From: Embiotoca jacksoni
Lineage: Eukaryota; Chordata; Actinopteri; Embiotocidae
Assembly: GCA_022577435.1 (NCBI GenBank)
Contig: JAKOON010000018.1
Span: 6,514,156-6,578,155, forward strand
Length of the DNA stretch: 64,000 nt
Reading direction: 5' to 3'
The notes beneath the pieces were generated by a model. The model had not been told where the DNA came from. It searched no databases and was given only the letters and a program-made list of their open reading frames with translations. Positions 12,544 to 23,844 of this stretch are shown in pieces. A program made the position numbers and the translations under genes. Position 1 is the stretch's first letter; every line of letters starts with the position of its first letter.

Positions 12544-15114
12544 GTCTTCATTTAAATGTTCCGTTTCTCCTCCGTCCAACTGAGGTTTCTTTCATCGACG
12601 GAAACAGTCCAGAACTTTTCCTCTGTCATTTGGCGACGGCCTGTGTTTTAAAAACATGACGCACAGCAAAACAAAGGTCCGTCTTCAGGTCCTCTCCAAC
12701 ACTACCCTCAGGAACTCTTTTAAAGTCTCCACTTTTAGTCACAGCTTTTCGACTCAAAAAGTTTTCTGGCAACCAGCCGGCACTGCCCGGTTCCGTTACT
12801 TGTCCGGGAAGCTCACCACCGTGTACACACTCACAACAAGACTTCCGCTTCCAACTTTCAAAATAAAAGTCGGATCATTTATCAACACGTTGAGGTTTTT
12901 CCATCTTTTATTAAAATTAACACGTATGTATTTCGCCAACCGACATCAACCTTAGAAAAAATGTCAAAAGATTATCACAATTACTCATTGCAAATGCAAG
13001 TTTGTGTAGTTTTATATTTGTATTTATATTTGATTTATCCGGAAAGTTTTGACTGGATGTTTTGTGTTACATCTGCCGTGACATGGTGCAGCCCAGTTTG
13101 CCATCAGATGTACTACACCCTTGGTGTTACGAGGGCAATCAGGGATAATGGAGATGAGACAGACAACTGAGGAAACGCACCCAAGGAAATATTTTACCGA
13201 CCTATGATTTTGAAAATGAGACGTGTTTTTTTTTTTTAGGTAAATCAAATGTTTTATTGAAAAAAAAAAAAATCAGAATTGGAGCTGCTGTGTAGGGAAG
13301 GATATTAGTAACACATTTGAAATCACCAGGACAAATAAGGGAAATCGGTGCAAATAATCGCATTTAGTTTTTATTTACATTTTACACAGCCTTCCAACTT
13401 TTATGGAAACGGGGTTGTAGTATTATGTAACTTTCTAAAATGTAAGTGGGTGAGGGCTGTATGACCTGTACAAAAACTACTCATCCTAATCTATCATGCT
13501 AATTCACAGAAGAGTCGTTTTTTGTTTTTTTTTAAATGATGTTAAACAGTGGATAACATGAAAACTGCTACAAGGGACCAACGATATAATCCACAAACTC
13601 TGGGTATCATCGTTATTCCCTTTTACGAACAATAATCCTTTGCATCGTTTACATTACAGCTGTCCTTATTTAACCGAGTTGGCCAGACTGGCTGTGGAGC
13701 CTGGCAAGATTAATACACACTATACTGTGTATAAATACATTGAGTGAGTAAACTATTGCAATTATCAAAGCTTAGATTTAGACTTTAGACTTTATTAATC
13801 CCACAGTGGGGAAAATTAGTCGTCACAGCCATGTCTGACCATGTCAGATATTAACCATGTTACATGTTTCTATGGTTTTATCGTAAGCAGCTTTGTAAGA
13901 ACATTTCGTGTTTTTATCTTGGTTTTAATAAAAATAAAATGTAATTTGAGCTTGACGATGTAGTTTGTGTTCCTACTCAGCAAATGATTATTACAGTTTT
14001 ACATTAAACCAATATCATGTGATAATGTGCTTTACATAAATAAGGAAACGTTTCAGGATATTCAACCATTTAACAAGATTAATTATCAAGAATCAAATGT
14101 TACATTTAAAAAGTGACTGTTGGAGCCTCACAGAGATGTTTCTTGTAAAGTAAACGTGAACATTAAAACTACAAATCCGACTCTCCATTTGTCACCGCAG
14201 TAAGACCGAACAAAGTAAAAGTAGCACATCTCTCTGTCAACACAAACTCAGAGGATCTTCATGGATGTTGTGTACCTTGCAGGGCTGTTGTATTGGATTG
14301 GATTAGATTGTAAAGGCCTTTCTATTTTTTTGTTCACTGAGTGTGTTGTACTTCAAGGTGTCTTATGCCCCTCTGTAAACACTGAAGCCTGTTGTACCTT
14401 TATCCAGGCAGGAAGTGATTCATACGGTGTAATAGCCAAGTAAACACAAAAAGCACAAACAGAATGAAAAGTTTAATTAAAAATGTATTTTGTCCTCGTA
14501 ATAATGTAGATCTGAAGTAGTTTTTGATTTTATACGCTTTATTAATCCCCGAGGGGAAATTTCTTCACTACAGCAGGGGGGCTCTCAGGGGGGAGCTGCT
14601 GCAACAGGCTGCCACTAGCGCGGCGCCAGGTAACCTGACCTGAGGTGCATGTTTTTGGACGATGGGAGGAAGCCGGAGAACCCGGAGAGAACACACGCAA
14701 GCACAGGGAGAACATGCAAACTCCGCACAGAAAGGCCCAGGACCGGATTCGAACCCGGAACCTTTTTGCTGTGAGGTGACAGTGCTAACCACTGCACCAC
14801 CGTGCCGCCCTAGTTCACTGCAGCAGGCCGTCCTGTCTTCATCACATTTACAGTATTTGGTAATATGTATTAAAATCATGTGCCTGTAGAATTCTGTGGA
14901 GGTTTAGTGAAGTGCTTTGAAGTCTGGCGTCATTGTGATGTCACTACTGTGATGTTAGAGTGGAACATTCTAAGATCGTTGTAACAGCACACAGAAGACG
15001 AGTTCACCTCAGAACAGCCACGCACACTCAAGAGAGTTACACACACTCTACAAGTGACAACAGATTATCGATATCTCTTCTCGTATCATTACGTTGAAAC
15101 TTCGTTTGAACAAC
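12544..15114. other. Intergenic region between divergent anks6 and pim-like genes
   Basis: It must hold the promoters of both genes. The first 300 bp beside anks6 are comparatively GC-rich and the rest is AT-rich. The phrase ATGGAAACGGGGTTGTA at about 13402 and TTTATTAATCCCACAGTGGG near 13791 resemble ends of common fish repeats, from memory. A SINE-like copy at 14528-14812 is listed separately. No further gene is supported. Confidence 0.6.
14528..14812 (-). mobile_element. tRNA-like SINE-type repeat, minus-strand copy
   Basis: Read on the minus strand it contains GTGCAGTGGTTAGCACTGTC, then a box-B-like GGGTTCGAATCC, then GGTTCTCTCCGGGTTCTCCG. The same words occur in the plus-strand copies at 19087 and 22675. 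The A-box-like and B-box-like elements suggest a tRNA-derived, polymerase III type repeat. The classification as a SINE rather than another short repeat is inference. Confidence 0.7.
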
Positions 15115-17112
15115 ATGGAACACAGGAACTCTGCAGAAGAGAAACATAGAAGTAAGTACGACGTCCTGGCACAATGGTGGGATGGTCAGTGACTCGGACT
15201 CAGTGAGTCACGTTTTTCCACGTGTTTCTGTATTTTTAATAAAAACACAAAAGAGAGTTTCAGAACTAATTTGTCCGATTTGCAGTGAAAAAAACAAATG
15301 AATAAATGAAAACATGAGCTGATATTAAAATGAGCAGGATTTAAAACAAGTTATAGTTTACAGTTTTGTTGGTTTCAGTCACAGACTTTTTTGCTTTGTT
15401 TTTTTTTTTTTTCAGTTTTACTGCTGAAGCGAAACTATTTATTGAATCACAAACACATGCGAAAAAAAACTTTTTTTTTGCAACTATAAACAAATTGATT
15501 TGGATCAATTACATGGCTCTACACACAGAGTTCCCTATTCCCACTGGAAACACTGGACAAGAGAGAATTGTGTTTGAGCTACTTGGAGGTCATTCATCAT
15601 TTTATTGCTCTTTTTTACTTAAATGCTTTTAAATGTAGCATCACGACTTCTATTATCTATATTTCACGTTGTCTTGGATGGCTGCCATCTTGGCATGCAG
15701 CCTCTCTGTAGGCGAACGTTTGTCATGCCTATGTTAGCTGAGGTTAGCTTCTCATGTGTAACACATTATAAATGAAATCCAACAAGACTCTTATAGTTTT
15801 CTGTGACCGATAGTTGGAGTTGACGAGTTTACAACTTTGGTATGCTGCTCGTATTCCAGCGGTACAAACTGTTTGTGAACAGGGACATAATTCAACAACA
15901 AACCACTCTTCACCAAGCGGCATGTGTGTTAGAAAACGGATACCAGTAGGATCAGTATGTGCCACTGACACCGACCATATGAAACATTCATAACACAAAC
16001 CATTAAAAGAATAAACCCATGCTATGCTACGTTTAAAAGTAGTAAGTTGGCAGAATGGCCATTTTACACAATTACAAATTTCATTTTGCTGCTGTCAACA
16101 AACAGGTATTTCACTGTGTTTCCCTTCATTTAGATAATGAATCCAATGTTAATAAATCCAGCTACAACACGACAGAGGATGGCACAGCGCAAGGGGGGAA
16201 AAAGAAGGCGACTTCAGATGACAAAAGGTTGAGGAGTGACAGAGACACCAACATTGGTTCCTCCACCAATGTGCAACAGGAAGATGCAAGTGTCTGGGGC
16301 AGCAAGCGGAAGGCGGACGCTTGTGGAGAGTGCCTCAAGAAAAGGTTGAGGGTTGACAGTGACCTTTACAGCAGCTCTTCCTGCAGTGTGGTAGCAGAGG
16401 GAGCCAGTGTACAGGGCAGAAATCAGAGGGCTGATGCTGCTGAAGGAAGCCCAAGGACAGAGATGAGTGACACCAAGGACACCAGCAGCAGCGAGAGGGG
16501 CACCAACTCAGATGAGACCCCAAAGACGTCTGAGAGCCCGAGACACAGCTCTGACGAAGAGGCCCAGTACGACTTCCCCTTCCTAATAAAAACAAGCCGA
16601 GGTGAGCAGATGGAGTGAAAGAAAGTTAGGGTCGTCGTCAAGGTTGAAGGAATAGTCCGACAATTTTAGGAATGTGATTATTTACTTTCTTGCCAAGAAT
16701 TAGATGAGAAGATATATACCACCTCATGTCTCTACCACATATATGAAGTTTCAACCAGCAGCTGATGAGCTTCGCTTCACACAATGACTAGAAACAGATA
16801 GCTGGCCTGTCTCTGTCTAAAGTTAATAACATCCACCTACCGGCACCTCCAATGACGAGGCTCCTCTAAGCTCGGCTGACAGACAGCTTCACACGTTGTT
16901 GGTAGACGTGAGAGTGGCATTTATTTTCTCATCAGAATCTCTATTTGAAATGTTGCTAATAATTATAAATGTATCTCTCTCTCTGTAGATGAATTTGAAG
17001 AAATGTATCAGGAGGTTTGCCAGATTGGTGAAGGTGCATATGGGTCCGTGTATTCAGGCTACCGTAGAACAGACAATGTACCAGTAAGTTTCTTTATCTC
17101 ACTCTTTGTCCC

Positions 17113-17176
<64 letters not shown>

Positions 17177-18754
17177 GCTCAGAGTAAAATACTTGTTATT
17201 TGTCCTGCAGGTTGCCATGAAACACATTCAAACAGAAAATGTTTTCTACATCAAAATGGTAGGTGTTCACGGTTTCGGTTACACGGTCATCATTTTTCAT
17301 TTAACCGAGGATTTCTTTTCTAATTCATGAATTGGGATGCTTTTATTACCTTTAGGTCCAAAAAGGAAAACAGTATCTGATCCCTGAGGAAGTGGCCCTC
17401 ATGGAAAAAGCAACAGGCGGAGCTAAAACATGCGGGAAATCTGCTGCCATCGCTCTGCTTGACTGTTTTGATCTGGACGAGGAGCTCATCCTGGTGATGG
17501 AAAGACCAGTCCCCTGCATGGATCTGGAGGATTACCGCATAGAAAAAGGAGGCCACCTGACAGAAGACGGCGCCAAGGTAAGGATCAGGACTATGTACTG
17601 GACTAGATATTTTCAGGGCGTAAGCGAAGCTAATCTGCTGTTAGTGGTAGTTTCGTATTTAGCAAACAGACATGACAGTGGCATCAATCTTCTGAATAAG
17701 CATATATCCCAAAATGTCACGCAGTTGCTTCAAAGTACCGTCCGAGAGCAAGTCAGAACTACAGTCGTCACTTTGTCATCCGAGCTTCCAGCACCACCTT
17801 TTCAAGGATGTGAGCTCATGTCTGACTGGACATTAAGTCAGACTCCACTCCACTTCCTCACTGTTTCACTCTCCTTCTATCACAGGTCATCCTCAGGCAG
17901 ATGGTGGAGGCTGTCATTGAAATCCACTCAAATGGAGTCTTTCACAGGGACATCAAGATGGAAAATGTCCTGGTGGAAGTTGGACCAGATGGCCCTCGAG
18001 CCCGATTGATAGATTTCGGATGTAGCTGCCTTGTGAAGAACGGGTCTTACAATTCTTTCAGCGGTACGATATCTGCTCTTTGTCCTGGATTTCAATCAGT
18101 CTTTGAAAGACACAACTTGGATGTTTAAACAAGGCTTCTGCTCCTTTACTGACTTTTTGACTCCTTCCCTCCATCTTTGTGTCCATCACTGTGTATTCTA
18201 GGTACCCCATTGTTGGCCCCTCCAGAATGGTTCCTCCAGAAAAATTATAATGCTGCTCCCACAACTGTCTGGCAACTGGGAGTATTATTATATGACCTGC
18301 TTCATCAGAAAACCTCATTTGATACGATGAAGTATCTATGGGGGAGAGCTAAATTAGACACCAGTCTATCCACGAGTAAGACAAACACAGAGTTTACATT
18401 TAAGAAGACATTGTTACTAATTATTTCTACCGAACATGTCGTTTTTAATGAGTTTTAGAAGACCAGAAGAAGCTAAAATACAATACATTTACAAAAGCTG
18501 ATATATGAAACCACGATACACTGCAATATATTGTAGATGATAATGTAGATAATTCCTGACACACAAGTACATATACTAAATACATCTTTGAATATTAAGT
18601 AGTCCTATTGGTTTTTGAGCTGCTACTTAAACTATGCTCTCCTGCTCTCTCCTGCTTTTCAGACTGCAAGGATTTTTTTGAGCTGTGTCTGGCTACACAG
18701 CCTGAGAAGCGAGGCACCTTCGAGGACCTATGGCTCCATCCTTGGCTCAAGTAA
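15115..18754 (+). CDS. Pim-like serine/threonine protein kinase, 8 exons
   Basis: Exons: 15115-15151, 16134-16601, 16989-17083, 17211-17258, 17356-17577, 17886-18063, 18202-18375, 18663-18754; phases all agree and give about 437 aa. The first 168 residues are charged, Ser-rich and probably disordered. The kinase domain follows: glycine loop GEGAYGSVYSG (about 182), catalytic lysine in VAMK (about 204), HRD with Asp about 312, DFG with Asp about 333, and APPEWF in place of APE, as in Pim kinases. All catalytic residues are present, so it looks active. The family is constitutively active and unusually numerous in fish, so I give no specific pim number. The third intron carries a CA microsatellite. 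An AATAAA at 19037-19042 may be its poly(A) signal, just inside repeated DNA. Confidence 0.9.
17116..17174. repeat. (CA)n microsatellite
   Basis: About 29 CA units in the third intron of the pim-like gene, close to the donor site of exon 3. Confidence 0.95.
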
Positions 18755-18889
18755 TGGACACCAGACCACGTGTGCAGGTCCTCTCCTGGATCAACCAATC
18801 GCTCCAGCCACACACCCCTCAACCCCTCAACCAGCCAACCCAGCCCCCACTCAAACATTAAATCCACCTACCAACCAGCGGACCAACAC

Positions 18890-21800
18890 ACCGACCAAAC
18901 TTCTGTCCATCCGTCCGATCGCCCGTCCAACCGAACGTCCGTCCGTCCCTCCATCCCTCCAATCGCCCGTCCAACTGAACATCTGTCCATTTGTCCAATC
19001 GCCCGTCCATCGATCAACTAACCATAGTGACCAACTAATAAATCCATAAAAAAGTAATCCATAAATATTAAATAAAAAGAATTAACAGTGGTGCAGTGGT
19101 TAGCATTGTCGCCTCACAGTGAAAAGGTTCCGAGTTCGAATACGGGCCTGGACCTTTCTGTGTGGAGTTTGCATGTTCTCCCTGTGCCTGCGTGGGTTCT
19201 CTCCGGGTGCTCCGGCTTGCCCATCCAACCGAATGTCCGTGCATCTGTCCGATTGCTCTTACAACTGAACGTCCGTCCATCCCATCGCCCGTCCAATTGA
19301 ACATCCTTTCACCCGTCCATCCGTCCGATCGCCTGTCCAACCAAACGTCCGTCCATCTGTCCGATCACCCGTCCAATTGAACATCCTTCCATTTGTCCAA
19401 TTTCCCGTCCAACCGAACGTCCGTCCATTCGTCCGATTGCCGTCCAACTGAACGTCTGTCCATTTGTTCAATCGTCCGTCCAACTGAACATTCATCAATT
19501 TGTCCAATCGTCCGTCCCACTGAACGTCTGTCCATTCGTCCATCCATCCACTCGCTTGCGAACCGAGCATCTGTCCATCCGTCCGATCGCCCGTCCAACT
19601 GAACGTCCGTCTGTCCATCCGTCCGATGGCCCGTCCAACTGTGCATTCGTCCATTTGTCCAATCGTCTGTCCAAATGAACATCCATCCATTTGTCCGATC
19701 GCCCATCCAACCGAACGTCCGTCCATCTGTCCAATTGCCCGTCCAACTGAACATTCATCCATTTGTCCGATCGTCCGTCCAACTGAACGTCTGTCCATCC
19801 GTCTGATCACCCGTCCAACCGAACGTCCGTCCATCCATCCAATTGCCCGTCCAACTGAACATTCATCCATTTGTCCGATCGCCCATCCAACCGAACGTCC
19901 GTCCATCTGTCCAATTGCCCGTCCAACTGAACATCCATCCATTTGTCCGATCGTCCGTCCAACTGAGCATCCGTCCATTCGTCCATCTGTCCAATCGTTT
20001 GCCAAGCGAACGTCCATCCATCCGTGCGATCGTCCGTCCAACTGAACGGCCGTCCATCCCTCCGTCCAATCGCCCGTCCAACTTAACATCCGTCCTTTTG
20101 TCCAATCGTCCGCCCATTTGTCCAATCGTCTATCCAACCGTCTATCCGTCCAATCCCCCGTCCAACTGAGCACCGCCCATTTGTCCAATCGTCCGTCCAA
20201 CCGAACGTCCTACCATTCGTCCATCCATCCACTCGCTTGCCAACTGAGCATCTGTCCATTCGTCCAATCACACGTCCAACTGAACGTCCGTCTGTCCATC
20301 CATCCGATGGCCCGTCCAACTGAACATCTGTCCATTTGTCCAATCGTCCGTCCAACTGAACGTCCGTCCATCCGTCCGATCACCCGTCCAACCGAACGTC
20401 CATCCATCCATCCAATTGCCCATCCAACTGAACATCCATCCATTTGTCCGATCGTCCGTCCAACTGAACGTCCGTCCATTCATCCTTCCGTCCATTCACT
20501 TGCCAACCGAACGTCCATCCATCCTTGCGATCGTCCGTTCAACTGAACGGCAGTCCATCCCTCCATCCAATCACCCGTCCAACTGAACATCCATCCTTTT
20601 GTCCAATCGTCCGCCCATTTGTCCAATCGAACATCCGTCCACTCATCCATCCATCCATTCGCTTGCCAACCGAGCGTCCATCCACCCATCCGATTGCCCG
20701 TCCAACTGAACATCCGTCCATTTGTCCAATCGTCTGTCCAACTGAACGTCCGTCCATTCGTCTGCTCACCCGTCCAACCGAACGTCCGTCCATTCGTCCA
20801 TCCATCCAATTGCCCGTCCAACTGAATATCCATCCATTTGTCCAATTGTCTGTCCAACTGAACGTCCGTCCATTCGTCCATCGATCCAATCGCTTGTCAA
20901 ACGAACTTTTGTCCATCCTTCCAATTCCCCGTCCAACTGAGCATCCGCCCATTTGTCCAATCATCAATCCAACCGAACGTCTATCCATCCCTCCGTCCAA
21001 TTGCCCATCCAACTGAACATCCATCCATTTGTCCAATCGTCCGTCCAACTGAACGTCCGTCCATTCATCCATCGGTCCGATCACTTTTCAAACGAACTTC
21101 CGTCCATCCGTCCAATTCTCCGTCACACTGAGCATGCGCCCATTTGTCCAATTGTCCGTCCAACCGAACGTCCTACCATTCGTCCATCCATCCACTCGCT
21201 TGCCAACCGAGCATCTGTCCATCCGTCCGATCGCCCGTCCAACTGAACGTCCGTCTGTCCATCCGTCCGATGGCCCGTCCAACTAAGCATCCGTCCATTT
21301 GTCCAATCGTCCGTCCAATTGAACTTCCATCCATTTGTCCGATCGTCCGCCCAACTGAACGTCCGTGCATCCGTCCGATCGCCCGTCCAACCAAACGTCC
21401 GTCCATCCGTCCAATTGCCCGTCCAACTGAACATCCATCTATTTGTCCGATCGTCCGTCCAACTGAACGTCCGTCCTTTCGTCCATCCGTCCATTCACTT
21501 GCCAACCAAACGTCCATCCTTCCGTGCGATCGTCCGTCCAACTGAACGGCCGTCCATCCCTCCGTCCAATCGCCCGTCCAACTGAACATTCGTCCTTTTG
21601 TCCAATCGTCCGCCCATTTGTCCAATCGTCTGTCCAACCGAACATCCGTCCACTCGTCCATCCATCCATTCGCTTGCCAACCGAGCATCCATCCATCCGT
21701 CCGATTGCCCGTCCAACTGAACATCCGTCCATTTGTCCAATCGTCTGTCCAACTGAACGTCCGTCCATTCGTCCGATCGCCCGTCAAACCGAACGTCCGT

Positions 21801-22620
21801 CCAGCCGTCCAATTGAACGTCTGTCCATTCGTCCCTCCGTCCATTCGTCCCTCCATCCAATTGCCCGTCCAACTGAACATCCATCTATTTGTCCGATCGT
21901 CCGTCCAACTGAACGTCCGTCCTTTCGTCCATCCGTCCATTCACTTGCCAACCGAACGTCCATCCTTCCGTGCGATCGTCCATCCAACTGAACGGCCGTC
22001 CATCCCTCCGTCCAATCGCCCGTCCAACTGAACATCCGTCCTTTTGTCCAATCGTCCGCCCATTTGTCCAATCGTCTGTCCAACCGAACATCCGTCCACT
22101 CGTCCAGCCATCCATTCGCTTGCCAACCGAGCGTCCATCCATCCGTCCGATTGCCCGTCCAACTGAACATCCGTCCATTTGTCCAATCGTCTGTCCAACT
22201 GAACGTCCGTCCATTCGTCCGATCGCCCGTCAAACCGAACGTCCATCCATCCGTCAAACTGAACGTCTGTCCATTCGTCCCTCCGTCCATTCGTCCCTCC
22301 GTCCAATCGCCCGTCCAACTGAACATCCAACCATTTCTCCAATCGTCCGTCCAACTGAGCATCCTTCTATTCGTCCATCGGTCCGATCGCTTGTCAAACA
22401 AACTTCCATCCATCCGTCCAATCCCCCATCCAACTGAGCATCTGCCCATTTGTCCAATTGTCCATCCAACCGAACGTCCTACCATTCTTCCATCCATCCA
22501 CTCGCTCGCCAACCGAGCATCTGTCCATCTGTCCGATTGCCGTCCAACTGAACATCCGTCCATTTGTCCGATCGCCCGTCCAACTGAACGTCCTTCCATT
22601 CATCCAATCGCCTGTCCATT
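18890..22620. repeat. 36-bp minisatellite array with higher-order structure
   Basis: The basic unit is about 36 bp, for example CCGTCCAACTGAACATCCAT followed by CCATTTGTCCGATCGT, itself built on a GTCC tetramer. About 100 diverged units run from 18890 to 22620, interrupted at 19011-19216 by a flank segment and a SINE-like copy. Because 36 is divisible by three and the unit lacks stops in several frames, long open frames arise on both strands; these are not genes. Larger blocks recur, such as a near-identical 446-bp block starting at 21498 and again at 21944. It begins about 135 bp after the stop codon of the pim-like gene. Confidence 0.95.
19087..19216 (+). mobile_element. Truncated tRNA-like SINE-type repeat inside the minisatellite
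   Basis: It carries GTGCAGTGGTTAGCATTGTC (A-box-like), GAGTTCGAATACGG (B-box-like) and TTCTCTCCGGGTGCTCCGGC. The copy stops abruptly at 19216, where the sequence passes into 36-bp units. The same element continues for a further 200 bp in the copy at 22675, so this copy is truncated at the junction. Confidence 0.75.
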
Positions 22621-22674
22621 GATCAACTGACCATAGTGACCAAATCCATAAATAATAAATACAAATAATAAACA

Positions 22675-23010
22675 GTGGTTTAGCATTGTCGCCTCACAGC
22701 CAACAGTCGGTCCACTGATTGACCTTTCTGGGTGGAGTCTGCATGTTCTCCCTGTTCCTGCGTGGGTTCTCTCCGGGTGCTCCGGCTTCCTCCTACCATC
22801 CAAAAACATGCACCTCAGGTTGATTGGTGGTTCTACAAATGTCCCTTAGGTGTGAATAGGCTTTGGTTTTGTCTGTCTCTGTGTTGGCCCTGTGATGGAC
22901 TGTCCAGGGTGTCCCCTGCCTTCGCCCAAAGTGATTAAATTACATTAAAGTGACAATAGAAAACATGGGAAAGGCTCTGGGATGCTCCTCTGTCCCTGCA
23001 ACACTGTGAC
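22675..23010 (+). mobile_element. tRNA-like SINE-type repeat, longer copy
   Basis: It starts with TTTAGCATTGTCGCCTCACA and continues through CTCTCCGGGTGCTCCGGCTT, ACATGCACCTCAGGTTGATT and GTGTTGGCCCTGTGATGGAC to an A-rich end near 23024. The body following the tRNA-like head matches, from memory, the usual layout of this abundant fish repeat. Its B-box region is damaged compared with the other copies. Confidence 0.7.
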
Positions 23011-23024
23011 CCTTCAAAAAAAAA

Positions 23025-23719
23025 AAAAAAATAACATGAGCACACACCATTTCATCACAACACCCTCATCACAGCTTTCTATCATTCACCTTCAATTCAA
23101 AACATTTTACTTTACAGACTAAATATTACTGTGTAGGCTCCTCCATCGTGCTGGATTTCACGTTACAATACAACCATCAGCACAATTTGAACTTTAGCAC
23201 TTTACAAAATATGCTTCCTCTTCAAACTTTTTTAAAATACTCGTGTCTAATTATCAAAACAAATATAGGCATGTTGTGTTTAAGCGCTGCCATTCTTATC
23301 ACTCACTTGCACTGAGATGGTGACCATGGTAAACAAATGACTGGATCACTAGTTGGAAACTGAAGAAAGACTTTGTGATGGATTTACAACCAGTCCTGTG
23401 ACGTCCCTCCCGTCCCTACGGTGTCTCCCACCAGGGCACAATAGCAGCCCACCATCAGCTGGATACAAAAAAAACAAAAAAAACCACTTCAATTTCTTCC
23501 ATGGCCTCGAAATACAGATAGTAATCTTAATGGTGTCATTTTCCTTCATGTTTATTTTGAAGATCTTCGAGGATGACAGTTCAGCTGGCCTCCAGTGGTC
23601 AGAGGTATAAAACAGAATTCCACGTCAAAACTGTATTTAGCCGCTAGAGGTCGCTGTTAGTGACAGATTAGTCTAAAAACACCAAAGAAGAAGTAGCAGA
23701 GAACCCGGATGAAGAGTAC
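23025..23719. other. Intergenic, between the minisatellite region and rps20
   Basis: AT-rich sequence with no recognisable gene. CGCTAGAGGTCGCTGTTAG at about 23642 resembles a repeat end or a CTCF-like motif, which I cannot decide by eye. The last 100 bp lead into the rps20 promoter. Confidence 0.5.
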
Positions 23720-23760
23720 ATAACCGGAAACGGGCGTCTGTTCTTTCTTTCCCCGAAGAG
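23720..23760 (+). promoter_or_regulatory. rps20 core promoter: ETS site and 5'TOP pyrimidine tract
   Basis: AACCGGAAAC at 23722-23731 is a GABP/ETS-type site, frequent in ribosomal protein promoters. The pyrimidine tract TTCTTTCTTTCCCC at 23741-23754 fits a 5'TOP transcription start, which links translation of ribosomal protein mRNAs to mTOR. The exact start site is inferred. Confidence 0.65.
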
Positions 23761-23844
23761 CTTCACCACGCTGCTGGCGTCCGTTCCTGGCTCACCGCTG
23801 TTCGCTTGAATTTCTTCCGAATAAGTCGGTCAGGAATAATCATA

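Noticed and set aside
14615..14812. tRNA gene at the SINE-like copies
   Set aside because: Box A and box B words are present, but no cloverleaf with acceptor and anticodon stems could be drawn; the same sequence recurs at 19087 and 22675 as a dispersed repeat.
18890..22620. CRISPR-like array
   Set aside because: Units are contiguous with no unique spacers, and the surrounding genes are vertebrate.
18770..22630. Many open frames of 60-313 codons on both strands
   Set aside because: They are all translations of the 36-bp repeat, whose length is a multiple of three and which has no stops in several frames. The peptide is merely the repeat (such as VQLNIHPFVRSS), with no known domain.
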